Of a stretch of 64,000 nucleotides of DNA, positions 18,913 to 26,494 are shown one piece after another. Position 1 is the first letter of the stretch. Each line of letters opens with the position of its first letter. A program made the position numbers and the translations under genes. This DNA is from a virus. A model generated the notes under the pieces. The model was not told the origin of the DNA. It worked only from the letters and a program-made list of their open reading frames with translations, and made no database searches. The stretch covers positions 62,001-126,000 of the IMG/VR virus record IMGVR_UViG_3300034685_000200. One strand, written 5' to 3'.

Positions 18913-20270
18913 TAAATGCTTTTCCATATTTTTTTAAATTCTTTTACCAGTTCATCGAAATCCCAAAAAAATTCCCTTACAGTGTGAAACATAAGCACGA
19001 ACTCTTCATTATGATATCCATAATAATTGGATCTCTTAATTGTTTCCACGTGAGCAATCTCATGTGTCAACACTTCAATAAGGTGAAAGACCATGAGTTT
19101 TTTATTAGGAGCATGAGATCCGATTTTTTCCAAATTGATACACACAACGGGTTCGTCGTTTTCATCCTTTCTCACCACGCCCAATATTTCATTGGAAAAC
19201 ACCACACCGAGTTTTGGAGCCGGTTTGTTTAAGCTGTTGTAGTAGTTTTCAAGAAGAGTTTCTGCAAACATATAAAGACGAATGTAGCGCTTGAGCTTCA
19301 TGGTGTTTTTCATTTTACTCGGGACACAACCATAAAATGGGATTGTCCCGACGTTCTGACTTGTGTAGTATTGAAGCTCCATGCGATCAATCACTTTTTT
19401 TGTCTTTTTCTCACTTTCTTGCTTACTTATATTAAAGAAATTTGCAACTGTACTTACGGAATCGACGGATAGAATATTTTGAAGGTTGTTCATGTCAAGT
19501 TGTGCTTCTTGTTTCAGACTATCCCTATTTTGATTATACACTTCATAGGCCACACCCCTAGCGTTGACGATGATGGGAGCGCTCAGTGAACCATTATAAG
19601 ATTTGAACATATGAATACCGTTCGTCCGAACATAGATCTGTCGGTTATCATAGCTATCTTTAAACTCTGTTCCAATGTATATATCAAAGTATTTTGTTTT
19701 GCTGATAAGTTTTCTTTCTTTTAGGCATTGTTCCTTTTTGTTAACATAAGAATATGTACCCGTAAATGTTACGACATAAACATTTGTGTTTGTGTTGCAA
19801 TAGTTGAAATAATAATCAGAAAAGGTTTTGATCTTTTGAAAATCTTCTTCGTTTACTTTAATGGTACTTACACACCCATTAACATATTCGAGATCTGACT
19901 TTTCAACGGAATACATGTTGCTCTTCCCACGAACAACAATATCCCTCGTTCGGATTTCATATTCCAACCAGGAAAAATAAATCAAAATTTTGGCGTGACC
20001 GAAAGCACCAACAGTTTCACCACCAACCTTGCCGCTTCCACCCATGACAAGAAGCTTGTTCAGGATGGTATCCTCGTCCATTCCCGTACCATCGTCAATG
20101 AACATGATTTCATGATTTTCCTGATCGAAGCAGATGATGAAATTTTTGGCTCCGGCATCCACACTGTTTTGGAAGAACTCACGGATTACAGCTTCGTGCA
20201 TGTTGCTGTAGTCCTTTTTGCTCATCTCATAGAAATAATTTTCGGGAATGGCAACCTGATTCTTATACAT
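18912..20270 (-). CDS. GHKL (HSP90-like) ATPase fused to an HExxH metallopeptidase-like C-terminal region
   Basis: 452 residues; ATG 20270 has SD AAAGGAGA. The N-terminal part carries the Bergerat ATP site: REFFQNSVDAGAKN (N box), FIDDGTGMD (G1 box) and GGSGKVGGETVGAFGHAK (lid/G2). The last 60 residues contain HEIAHVE, a zinc-metalloprotease HExxH motif, followed by HNEEF. I know of no host enzyme with exactly this pair, so substrate and role are open. The annotated stop is TAG next to a terminator; readthrough would add about 20 residues up to TAA at 18852-18854. Confidence 0.85.
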   Translation of the reverse strand: MYKNQVAIPENYFYEMSKKDYSNMHEAVIREFFQNSVDAGAKNFIICFDQENHEIMFIDDGTGMDEDTILNKLLVMGGSGKVGGETVGAFGHAKILIYFSWLEYEIRTRDIVVRGKSNMYSVEKSDLEYVNGCVSTIKVNEEDFQKIKTFSDYYFNYCNTNTNVYVVTFTGTYSYVNKKEQCLKERKLISKTKYFDIYIGTEFKDSYDNRQIYVRTNGIHMFKSYNGSLSAPIIVNARGVAYEVYNQNRDSLKQEAQLDMNNLQNILSVDSVSTVANFFNISKQESEKKTKKVIDRMELQYYTSQNVGTIPFYGCVPSKMKNTMKLKRYIRLYMFAETLLENYYNSLNKPAPKLGVVFSNEILGVVRKDENDEPVVCINLEKIGSHAPNKKLMVFHLIEVLTHEIAHVETIKRSNYYGYHNEEFVLMFHTVREFFWDFDELVKEFKKIWKSI

Positions 20271-20451
20271 GATGATTCTCCTTTGTTTGGATTCTTCGTT
20301 TACCAACCCCATCGTTTGATTGCACAATAACAAATAGCAAAATGATCGTCAAGCATTTTTTTTAAAAAAAATGTGTTTTTTCATCGTTTTTTAACATCAT
20401 TGAGGTGAAATTAAAAAACCCGGATGCTTGATCCAGGTTTTGATTGGTATT

Positions 20452-20646
20452 TTAAAGGTCTTTAAGTTGTTTGACAAGCTCTTCGTATGAAGTATTTTCC
20501 AATTTCAAAATGATTACATCCAGTCTTACCAGTTGTGATAGTGAGTTGATCTCATAATGATCAATGAGATTGTGAAATTCCCTTTCTGATGTTGTGACAT
20601 TGTACTGTTCTTCCCCCTTTTCCCTGACACCGTAGATTTTTACCAT
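20452..20646 (-). CDS. Tiny protein, member of the small acidic paralogue family
   Basis: 64 residues, beginning MVKIYGVREKGEEQYNV; ATG 20646 is preceded by AAAGGAG at 8 bases, favouring it over the upstream ATG. It keeps the family plan (V-K-I-Y start, central helix, L-x-V-I-I-L-K strand, charged tail YEELVKQL) but is the most divergent member. Confidence 0.7.
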   Translation of the reverse strand: MVKIYGVREKGEEQYNVTTSEREFHNLIDHYEINSLSQLVRLDVIILKLENTSYEELVKQLKDL

Positions 20647-20721
20647 GAGACATTCTCCTTTCATTTGAATTTTATATATGATATCATTTCAGCACTCATT
20701 TTGCAATAATGAAAAGATTAC

Positions 20722-20750
20722 TTAACAAATTGGCTTGTTTGTGGTATGGT
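20722..20750 (+). promoter_or_regulatory. Probable sigma70-type promoter
   Basis: TTAACA at 20722, 17-base spacer, TATGGT at 20745. It precedes the small-gene cluster at 20.8-21.8 kb. Confidence 0.5.
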
Positions 20751-20795
20751 GGATCAACGGTTTCTGCAAATTCTATATGAGTAGAAAAGGAGGTT

Positions 20796-20852
20796 GTGAA
20801 CTATGTAAAATACGCTCAAACGCACTGGTTGTTGACTTACATTGTTTTTTGA
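20796..20852 (+). CDS. Possible 18-residue leader peptide
   Basis: GTG start shortly after AAAAGGAGG, product MNYVKYAQTHWLLTYIVF, ending on TGA 18 bases before the next ATG. Another reading from the same SD is ATG TAA (a minimal start-stop). Either would be a translated leader; it may be spurious. Confidence 0.3.
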   Translation: MNYVKYAQTHWLLTYIVF

Positions 20853-20870
20853 AGAATAGGAGAATGAGAC

Positions 20871-21119
20871 ATGAAACCTTATACTACAGAATACGGAACC
20901 ATTCGTTGTGGCAAACTAGAGATTAAGCATAACGGTGTACCATGGACGGTTAAAACAAATTGTCATACAACTACCAACGGTTACTTATGGGGGTGGATTG
21001 AAGGTCCTGACGAGAATGTATATTGGTCTAACGAAAGATTTTTTAATGAAGAATTGGCCGATGCTGTGGTAAATGAACATAACCAATGGCTGGAGCGACA
21101 AACCGAACCGACATTGTGA
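20871..21119 (+). CDS. Small hypothetical protein, 82 aa
   Basis: ATG 20871 with SD AGGAG; ends on TGA. Contains several Trp and a compact beta-rich middle (GKLEIKHNGVPWTVKTN, GYLWGWIEGPDEN), then a helix. No TAG. Family not recognised. Confidence 0.7.
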   Translation: MKPYTTEYGTIRCGKLEIKHNGVPWTVKTNCHTTTNGYLWGWIEGPDENVYWSNERFFNEELADAVVNEHNQWLERQTEPTL

Positions 21120-21122
21120 ATT

Positions 21123-21287
21123 TTGGATCGATTGAAGAATATTGAGCTAAAGTTATCGAAGATGGAGAAAATTGAGGAACAGTTTAAACGATTGAGAGAT
21201 GAGGTGAACGCCGAAGTTAAAGCCATTACTTCTATTCTAACTGAGGCATATCGTGGAGGGGATGATGCCGGAAAAACAAAGTCTTGA
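21123..21287 (+). CDS. Small coiled-coil protein, 54 aa
   Basis: TTG start 3 bases after the previous TGA, so likely coupled. The product is a heptad-like helix (LKNIELKLSKMEKIEEQFKR) and ends TGA inside the next gene. No independent SD is present. Confidence 0.5.
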   Translation: MDRLKNIELKLSKMEKIEEQFKRLRDEVNAEVKAITSILTEAYRGGDDAGKTKS

Positions 21288-21804
21288 TTACGGTAGTTAT
21301 ATTATTGAAATCGATTCGGAACGTGAATGGCTCGACGATGAACAAAATCCACTGAATTATAATGATTGTTCAAAAATCATTTGTTGTGCTCCTGTTGATA
21401 TGTTTGGTCACGAGAAGATGGAAGAATATGAAAAAGATGTGGTAAGTTTGGAAAAATATTTGATTGACAATGATATTATACATATCCCGGTTTACTATCA
21501 TGGCAAAGACGATGTGATCTTAAGTACTGAAGAATATGTTAATCGTCTCCGGGGGTTGAAGGTGGGTTTTGCTTATGTAAAGACATCCCATTTTGTTGGT
21601 CATTTTTTCGGATTTAATAGTGTGACTGACTTTCTTAAACACCAAGTGGAAGTCTACGATTATTATCTTCGTGGTGAGGTTTACTATTACAAGATCATTA
21701 ACAAAGAGACTGGGGAGGTTGTGGATTCATTTGGACACTTTTTCGGTCCAGATCATGAAAAAAGTGGTTTGTTGAACATGGCGCTTGATTTTATAGAACT
21801 TTGA
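21253..21804 (+). CDS. Hypothetical protein, 183 aa
   Basis: GTG 21253 has TGAGG at a good distance; the ATGs at 21262/21265 lie too close to the GGAGGGG. Acidic, globular, with a repeated HFFG element (VGHFFGFNS and FGHFFGPDH), suggesting two related strands. No TAG. Function unknown. Confidence 0.7.
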   Translation: MEGMMPEKQSLDYGSYIIEIDSEREWLDDEQNPLNYNDCSKIICCAPVDMFGHEKMEEYEKDVVSLEKYLIDNDIIHIPVYYHGKDDVILSTEEYVNRLRGLKVGFAYVKTSHFVGHFFGFNSVTDFLKHQVEVYDYYLRGEVYYYKIINKETGEVVDSFGHFFGPDHEKSGLLNMALDFIEL

Positions 21805-21854
21805 AAATATACTAACGTTAACTTTAACTTTAACTATCACAAGGAGGATTTTTT

Positions 21855-21917
21855 ATGTCTGGTTCTGTGAATCGTGTTATCTTAATTGGTAAAGCTGGGG
21901 AAGGAACAGCCCTTTGA
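21855..21917 (+). pseudogene. ssb: 5' fragment of a single-stranded DNA-binding protein gene
   Basis: After SD AAGGAGG, ATG 21855 encodes MSGSVNRVILIGKAG, which matches the conserved start of bacterial and phage SSB (xVNRVILIGRLGxDP). After 14-15 codons the frame enters a solitary IS605 right end and stops on TGA at 21915. The remainder of ssb, including the OB fold, is absent here, so the gene is dead. No other ssb is visible in the window. Confidence 0.8.
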
Positions 21918-21988
21918 GCGTGGGTAATCTTGCTCCGATGGGAGCATTGACCACGAAGCCACCACCTCTATAGGTGGGGGTAGTTCAC
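21897..21988 (+). mobile_element. Solitary IS605 right end (omega-RNA region) without tnpA/tnpB
   Basis: Identical at 89 of 92 positions (my count) to 35893-35984, the right end of the inner IS605 element, including the hairpin CCACCTCTATAGGTGG and the terminal TTCAC. No left end or transposase remains. It fuses to ssb on the left and supplies the stop codon of the minus-strand gene on the right. Confidence 0.9.
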
Positions 21989-22296
21989 TCTTCGTTCATA
22001 TAAACCTGATCGGCGGATGTTACATCGGTGAGATAAGTATTGGTTAATGTGTGTTTATCGACCATGCTTATCCCATCGATAATATCTGCCAAAATGTTGA
22101 TGTTGGTTTTGTAGTAGTCGCTTACCAAATTGGAGGGAGTGAGAAACAAAAGATCAAAATGAAACTTGGTTTCCGTTGTGTTATTAAATACTGCTAGATC
22201 TTTGACTTTTTGAAGAACGTATGCTGAAATATCGGTCTTATAGAGTTCATAAAGATCACACACAAAATGTGTATTATCAATTTTGGTAAAGGACAT
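21985..22296 (-). CDS. Hypothetical protein, 103 aa, C terminus set by the IS remnant
   Basis: ATG 22296 follows GAAAGGAAG. The TGA stop (21985-21987) lies inside the right-end sequence TTCAC of the IS remnant, so the native C terminus may have been lost. No TAG, no recognised domain. Confidence 0.68.
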   Translation of the reverse strand: MSFTKIDNTHFVCDLYELYKTDISAYVLQKVKDLAVFNNTTETKFHFDLLFLTPSNLVSDYYKTNINILADIIDGISMVDKHTLTNTYLTDVTSADQVYMNEE

Positions 22297-22349
22297 GGTT
22301 CTTCCTTTCGATCGCATAAAATGCGTTTAAAGAATTAGTGGAGATCAAT

Positions 22350-23315
22350 ATGCTAGACTTTGCCATTCAAAAGTGTAAAGAAAACAATGTTGAGTTATTG
22401 TATCTAACAAAATTCGGGAGTCATTTGTATGGCACGGCAACCGAAAATTCTGATGAAGATTTTCGAGGCATCTTTTTACCATCTTTAAGTTCATGTATTT
22501 TAAACAAACAACCGGAGTCAGTACATTTTTCAACTAGTGATAATAATACACGAAATGGCCCCAATGACGTTGATTTTGGTCTCTGGTCAATTCAAAAATT
22601 TTACGCCCTGCTGTCTAAAGGCGATACAGTTGCAATCGATTTATTGTTTAGTATTACAAACGAAAATGTAGTTATTTATAATTCATTACACAAAGACTTC
22701 TTTAATTGCAAAAAGTTATTGCAATTAAAAAAGAACAAAGCATTTTTGGGTTATTGTTATCAACAAGCAAAAAAGTATGGACTAAAAGGCAGTCGTCTTA
22801 GCGTATTAAGTAAATTGGTTGAGAAGTTTAGGCATATTGATGAAGACAGTCGATTGCTCGATTATGCCGATGATTTTGTTCAAGCGATCAACGCCGAAAA
22901 TCTCTGTTTTATTAAAAATAGCATGTTAATTGTTAATGGGAAGGCCCATCAACTGAACATTAGGACGGGGGAATTCAAAGAAAGAATCGAACGAGAATGG
23001 AAAATCTACGGTCATCGTGCTAGAATGGCTGAGGCCAATGAAGGAATTGATTGGAAAGCCGTGTCTCATGCTTTTCGGATTTTGTATCAAGCAAAAAATC
23101 TTTATCTTCATGGTGAGTTGAAATTCCCACTTCCCAGTGATGCAATTGAATTCATTTTGAAGATTAAGCATGGGCAGTTGGAATGGAAAGTATGTAATGA
23201 TCTTTTGGCATCACAAATTGAAGAAATTGAAGAGCTATCTGAAAAAGGTCCGTTTGCGGATTTGTCGTTTGACCATAATTATGCGGAACAAATGATTCTT
23301 AAACTCTACAAATAA
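22350..23315 (+). CDS. Nucleotidyltransferase of the RlaP-like (DNA polymerase beta) superfamily
   Basis: 321 residues from ATG 22350 (GGAG upstream). The N-terminal active site reads KFGSHLYGTATENSDEDFRG: the G-S-x-x-x-G helix turn followed by D-x-D metal ligands, typical of polymerase-beta-fold transferases of the RlaP family (PF10127-like). A later Asp (NDVDFGLWS) can supply the third acidic residue. The C-terminal half is helical. In phages such proteins often accompany RNA repair genes; no RNA ligase is seen nearby. No TAG. Confidence 0.82.
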   Translation: MLDFAIQKCKENNVELLYLTKFGSHLYGTATENSDEDFRGIFLPSLSSCILNKQPESVHFSTSDNNTRNGPNDVDFGLWSIQKFYALLSKGDTVAIDLLFSITNENVVIYNSLHKDFFNCKKLLQLKKNKAFLGYCYQQAKKYGLKGSRLSVLSKLVEKFRHIDEDSRLLDYADDFVQAINAENLCFIKNSMLIVNGKAHQLNIRTGEFKERIEREWKIYGHRARMAEANEGIDWKAVSHAFRILYQAKNLYLHGELKFPLPSDAIEFILKIKHGQLEWKVCNDLLASQIEEIEELSEKGPFADLSFDHNYAEQMILKLYK

Positions 23316-23348
23316 CATTATTTTAAAATGTAAAAAAAGGAGTTGACT

Positions 23349-23543
23349 TTGTTTACTGTTTGTGTAAATGTAGGTTGTCCAAAGGGCGATGAATGCTTGC
23401 GCTCTGAACTTCGTAAACAAAATGAAAATCGTAAAGATTCATATGTATCCAATGCTATGTTCGATTTTACATATTTGCCCAATAATGTGTTTTTTTGCGA
23501 ATATTATATTCCAAAGAAATTCGTAAAAGTTAATCACCATTAA
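23349..23543 (+). CDS. Small hypothetical protein, 64 aa
   Basis: TTG 23349 is 6 bases after AAAGGAG. Three Cys in CVNVGCPKGDEC near the N terminus may bind metal. No TAG; ends on TAA. Confidence 0.55.
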   Translation: MFTVCVNVGCPKGDECLRSELRKQNENRKDSYVSNAMFDFTYLPNNVFFCEYYIPKKFVKVNHH

Positions 23544-23565
23544 AACAAAGTGGGAGTGTATAGAG

Positions 23566-23973
23566 ATGGGTAACACAATTTATTTTGAATTCACGATGCC
23601 CGACGAGGAAACAAGAAATAGGTTTGTCGAAAATTTTAAGATGATTATTGATGATCGATTCACAAGGGGCGATGGAGTCTTTCTTGTGTGGATTAAAAGC
23701 GATGATGTTTCTCGTGACATCGGGAGAATCTTTGATTTTTGTTACAAAAACAATATCACCGGTTTTTTCGAGTCTGATGAATACGCCGGGAAGGTCGATC
23801 ACGGGGGGTATTTCGAGGCGATTACGATGAACTATGTGAAAAACCACGATGCGGTTTTGCAGTTTCTTGTGGATGTTCTCAATCACCCCGAGCTTGGAAG
23901 GCATTATGAGACGATCAAGGAACTTTTGGATCGTCGGTATCGGTACCCGGAGACGTTTTTAAGATTTTCGTGA
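23566..23973 (+). CDS. Hypothetical protein, 135 aa
   Basis: ATG 23566 preceded by GGGAG. Alpha/beta globular protein, acidic, no recognised family, ends on TGA. It precedes a 340-base stretch without a gene. Confidence 0.7.
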   Translation: MGNTIYFEFTMPDEETRNRFVENFKMIIDDRFTRGDGVFLVWIKSDDVSRDIGRIFDFCYKNNITGFFESDEYAGKVDHGGYFEAITMNYVKNHDAVLQFLVDVLNHPELGRHYETIKELLDRRYRYPETFLRFS

Positions 23974-24096
23974 GTCACTTTCGGTTTATAAAACAAGCCC
24001 ACGGTGCTAAAATGTCAACGGTTTTGAGCAGATAAGGAACCCAATGTCCGATAATAGCCATGTATGTAAACCTGAACGACGATTCAATCTCGATTA

Positions 24097-24146
24097 GGGG
24101 CGATTTGGGGTGGTCTTCCTGAAATTGGGGGACCCAAAATCGCCCC
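24097..24146. other. Long GC-rich stem-loop in a 340-base gene-free stretch (23974-24314)
   Basis: GGGGCGATTTGGGG at 24097 pairs with CCCAAAATCGCCCC ending at 24146 (13 of 14 positions), and the inner bases (TCTTCC with GGGGGA) can extend the stem. It is far more GC-rich than its surroundings and is followed by pyrimidine-rich sequence, not a T run. It could be a structured RNA, a replication or packaging signal, or a mobile-element relic. I see no gene in the stretch. Confidence 0.6.
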
Positions 24147-24259
24147 GAATGACGAACCCCCGTTTCTCGCATTTTCTCCACTTTTCTTCGATTTTCTCCC
24201 ATTTTTGGATGTTATATGGCTTAACGAAAGGTATAAGACGCTTTTGGTGGTATCTATGT

Positions 24260-24288
24260 TTGACAATGTGTACTTTGTGTGATATATT
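24260..24288 (+). promoter_or_regulatory. Sigma70-type promoter for the SLOG gene
   Basis: TTGACA at 24260, 17-base spacer, TATATT at 24283, with the gene start 27 bases downstream. Confidence 0.82.
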
Positions 24289-24314
24289 TATCGATGTGAT
24301 GTGGGAGGTCTTTG

Positions 24315-24767
24315 ATGAAACAAGTGTTTATAAATAATATACCACCCGATTTCAAAAAAGATGAACACTTTGTTTATCTAGCCATTGTTGGTAGCCGTTC
24401 TATTACTGATGAGTCTCTTGTTAACAAATACATTAAAACTTTTATAGATGCTTATTCGAATAAATTGAATATTCCAGCTTCATCTTATGTGATTGTTTCG
24501 GGTGGAGCCAGGGGAGTTGATACATTTGCAGAAAAGTTTGTCGATAAAAACGGTCTACCCAGTGTGATCATTAAACCAGATTGGGAACGTTTTGGTCGCA
24601 AGGCGGGTATGATTAGAAATGGAGAGATTGCAAGATTGTCTGATGTTGTGCTTGCTTTCGTAGATAAAGATACCGGCGGAACTTGGGATACAATCAAGAA
24701 ATCAAAAAAACTAAATAAGCGTGTTTATGTATTTAATGTGTTAAGTCGTCGTCTTTTGAGTTATTAA
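24315..24767 (+). CDS. SLOG-fold (DUF2493/YspA-like) nucleotide-binding protein
   Basis: 150 residues from ATG 24315 (GGGAGG upstream). Motifs of the Rossmann-like SLOG superfamily: YLAIVGSRSITD (first strand and loop), YVIVSGGARGVDTFAEKF (second glycine loop), a basic segment (WERFGRKAGMIRNGEIA) and VVLAFVDKDTGGTWDTI. Members bind nucleotides or ADP-ribose derivatives, and relatives act in signalling or as DprA-like proteins; the substrate here is unknown. It has its own promoter. No TAG. Confidence 0.85.
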   Translation: MKQVFINNIPPDFKKDEHFVYLAIVGSRSITDESLVNKYIKTFIDAYSNKLNIPASSYVIVSGGARGVDTFAEKFVDKNGLPSVIIKPDWERFGRKAGMIRNGEIARLSDVVLAFVDKDTGGTWDTIKKSKKLNKRVYVFNVLSRRLLSY

Positions 24768-25072
24768 GTTTATAATTCAAACAAAATAAATGTATTTACT
24801 TGTTTATGTATAAAATTATCTTGTAGTTGATATACACAAGTAACGTATTATATTATAAATAAATTTAGTTTTTTTATGTTAAACAGAAGGAGGTGGTGGG
24901 ATTTAGCGAAATTGGTTGACAATTGGTTGCATTTTCTGATACTGAAGCGAAACCGATTATACATGCAGATCATTCGTGGTGAGAGTTCTAGCTGAAGCGG
25001 CATTCGAGTTTGCTAAAGTTTGATGTGTTGAATCTCATATTCATTATGTTACGTATGGAGGTTGATGTTCAA
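24768..25072 (+). other. Gene-poor AT-rich stretch with orphan ribosome-binding site
   Basis: About 300 bases without a convincing gene. It contains a perfect SD (AGAAGGAGGTGG) followed only by very short frames, and a TTGACA at 24921 without a good -10 at the right distance. A regulatory leader is possible. Confidence 0.4.
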
Positions 25073-25270
25073 ATGGTTATGCTCAATAAAGTTGTGGAGA
25101 GACATGGGGATCGATCTAAAATGATTACTGAATGTGAAGTTAATGGAAAAGTAATCAAACATGTTATGTATTTTCCAACTAATAAGTTTGATTGCGAGGA
25201 TATTTCAGAGAGGTTCTTTAATTGGATAAAGATGAATAATATAAAATACAATAGTATTCTTTGTATGTAA
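25073..25270 (+). CDS. Small hypothetical protein, 65 aa
   Basis: ATG 25073, about 10 bases after ATGGAGG; upstream in-frame starts exist but lack an SD. Soluble alpha/beta, no TAG, TAA stop. Unknown. Confidence 0.6.
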   Translation: MVMLNKVVERHGDRSKMITECEVNGKVIKHVMYFPTNKFDCEDISERFFNWIKMNNIKYNSILCM

Positions 25271-25285
25271 ACTAAGGGAGCGAAG

Positions 25286-25507
25286 ATGAACAAACAAAAG
25301 TGGAGATGTATTGTTGAACTTGACATAAATGATTGCAATGAGAGTGATTATGAGTCGATACAGTCTTATTTAAATGATGTTTTCTTTAGAAATGATTTCT
25401 TGGTGTTATACAATAAAAATGGGTCTAAAGAAATCGGGAACGTAAATGTGCTTTCTGTTCTTGTTCCAAGTCAAGGTGTTGTTTTTCTGAAACCAAAAAC
25501 TAAATAA
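25286..25507 (+). CDS. Small hypothetical protein, 73 aa
   Basis: ATG 25286 with GGGAGCGAAG upstream; ends on TAA. Unknown family, no TAG. Lies in a run of co-directional small genes. Confidence 0.65.
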   Translation: MNKQKWRCIVELDINDCNESDYESIQSYLNDVFFRNDFLVLYNKNGSKEIGNVNVLSVLVPSQGVVFLKPKTK

Positions 25508-25531
25508 AAATGTAAGACAACGGAGACGGAA

Positions 25532-26134
25532 ATGAACCAAGTTGCAATTAAGCTTGCTCGTGACATTACAGACTCGAACGGTATTGTAGATCTTGAACGT
25601 GCAATGCGAGAGTTGGATGTTTATTATCAAGAGGTTTACGATCGACAATCCCCCAAGACGCTCGCCATCTGGAGAAACACTTCCCCCAAAGGAAAAATCA
25701 TTGTGATCAATCGAAGTAATGTGACGGACGAATCGATGCGTCGTTATGTACTTGCCCATTGCCTTGGACATCTGGTCACTGGATATTTTGGCGCAAAATA
25801 CGGTGGAAAAAAGAAAGAGGACGCATGGAATCCCGAAACGGTCAACACGGTGTTCGATTTTACTGGAAATGATCATAAAAATAAGCTTGCTAATGATTTT
25901 GCCTTGGATATGCTGGTTCCACGTTGGAGGCTCTTGAAGGAAATCAAAAACTTTCTCGAAAATAAGCCCATGGAGGATTTGACAGATTATTTGGTGGATG
26001 TTTTTAATGTTCCAAGGGAGGCTATTGAATATAGGCTACGATTTGTAAAAATTAAGGCAAATAATACCAAGAGAAGTCAAACTAATTGGTATAATAACAT
26101 TTTTAACCATAGACAACAGGAGATTAAACAATGA
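25532..26134 (+). CDS. ImmA/IrrE-like zincin with HCxxH in place of HExxH
   Basis: 200 residues, start ATG 25532 (GGAGACGG). The core follows ImmA/IrrE (DUF955): a strand (GKIIVINRSN), the helix YVLAHCLGHLVTG, then LANDFALDMLVPRWRL, the usual AN-FA-x-x-LLVP helix. The catalytic Glu of HExxH is replaced by Cys (H76-C77-L78-G79-H80). Family members cut phage-type repressors; here catalysis is doubtful, so a binding or decoy role is possible. No HTH partner is adjacent. Stop overlaps the next start (ATGA). Confidence 0.82.
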   Translation: MNQVAIKLARDITDSNGIVDLERAMRELDVYYQEVYDRQSPKTLAIWRNTSPKGKIIVINRSNVTDESMRRYVLAHCLGHLVTGYFGAKYGGKKKEDAWNPETVNTVFDFTGNDHKNKLANDFALDMLVPRWRLLKEIKNFLENKPMEDLTDYLVDVFNVPREAIEYRLRFVKIKANNTKRSQTNWYNNIFNHRQQEIKQ

Positions 26135-26313
26135 TTAAGGTTTATGCTATTAAGTTTTGGGGTGATGAAGATTATCTTGTTTGTAAATCTCTAAGCGATA
26201 TTGTGAAGATCATCGAAGCAACCGAAAAAGAAAATCCAGGTGAAGGGATGGATCTAATTCTTCGCATTGCTTACATTGACGAAGAAGAATACGAAAAGAT
26301 GGAAAACGCATGA
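26131..26313 (+). CDS. Tiny acidic protein, member of the paralogue family
   Basis: 60 residues, MIKVYAIKFWGDEDYLVC at the start and DEEEYEKMENA at the end; matches the products at 18692 and 26330 in order of strand, helix, strand and acidic tail. Coupled to the preceding gene by ATGA. Confidence 0.78.
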   Translation: MIKVYAIKFWGDEDYLVCKSLSDIVKIIEATEKENPGEGMDLILRIAYIDEEEYEKMENA

Positions 26314-26329
26314 TTGGGGAGTGTAATAA

Positions 26330-26494
26330 ATGAAAGTTTATAAAATTCGTGGGCTCTTTGACGATACTTGGTATGTCGTTAATGATAAAAAAGCTTTTGT
26401 GATGTTGCTCGACGAATTGGACCTTGGTGTTCAATATGCTATCCAAATTAACGAAATGGATGAAGAAGAATTTAACAAGTTGGAAAAGGTATAA
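26330..26494 (+). CDS. Tiny acidic protein, tandem paralogue
   Basis: 54 residues, MKVYKIRGLFDDTWYVV at the start and MDEEEFNKLEKV at the end. Closest in plan to the product just upstream, so likely a tandem duplication. Starts 16 bases after it; TAA overlaps the next ATG by one base. Confidence 0.75.
   Translation: MKVYKIRGLFDDTWYVVNDKKAFVMLLDELDLGVQYAIQINEMDEEEFNKLEKV

Noticed and set aside
20735-20926. A 63-codon plus-strand ORF as a gene
   Set aside because: No proper SD, implausible composition, and it overlaps the better-supported gene at 20871 with an SD.
21897-21988. A CRISPR-like repeat shared with 35893-35984
   Set aside because: Only two copies, no spacer array, and one is demonstrably the right end of an IS605 element.
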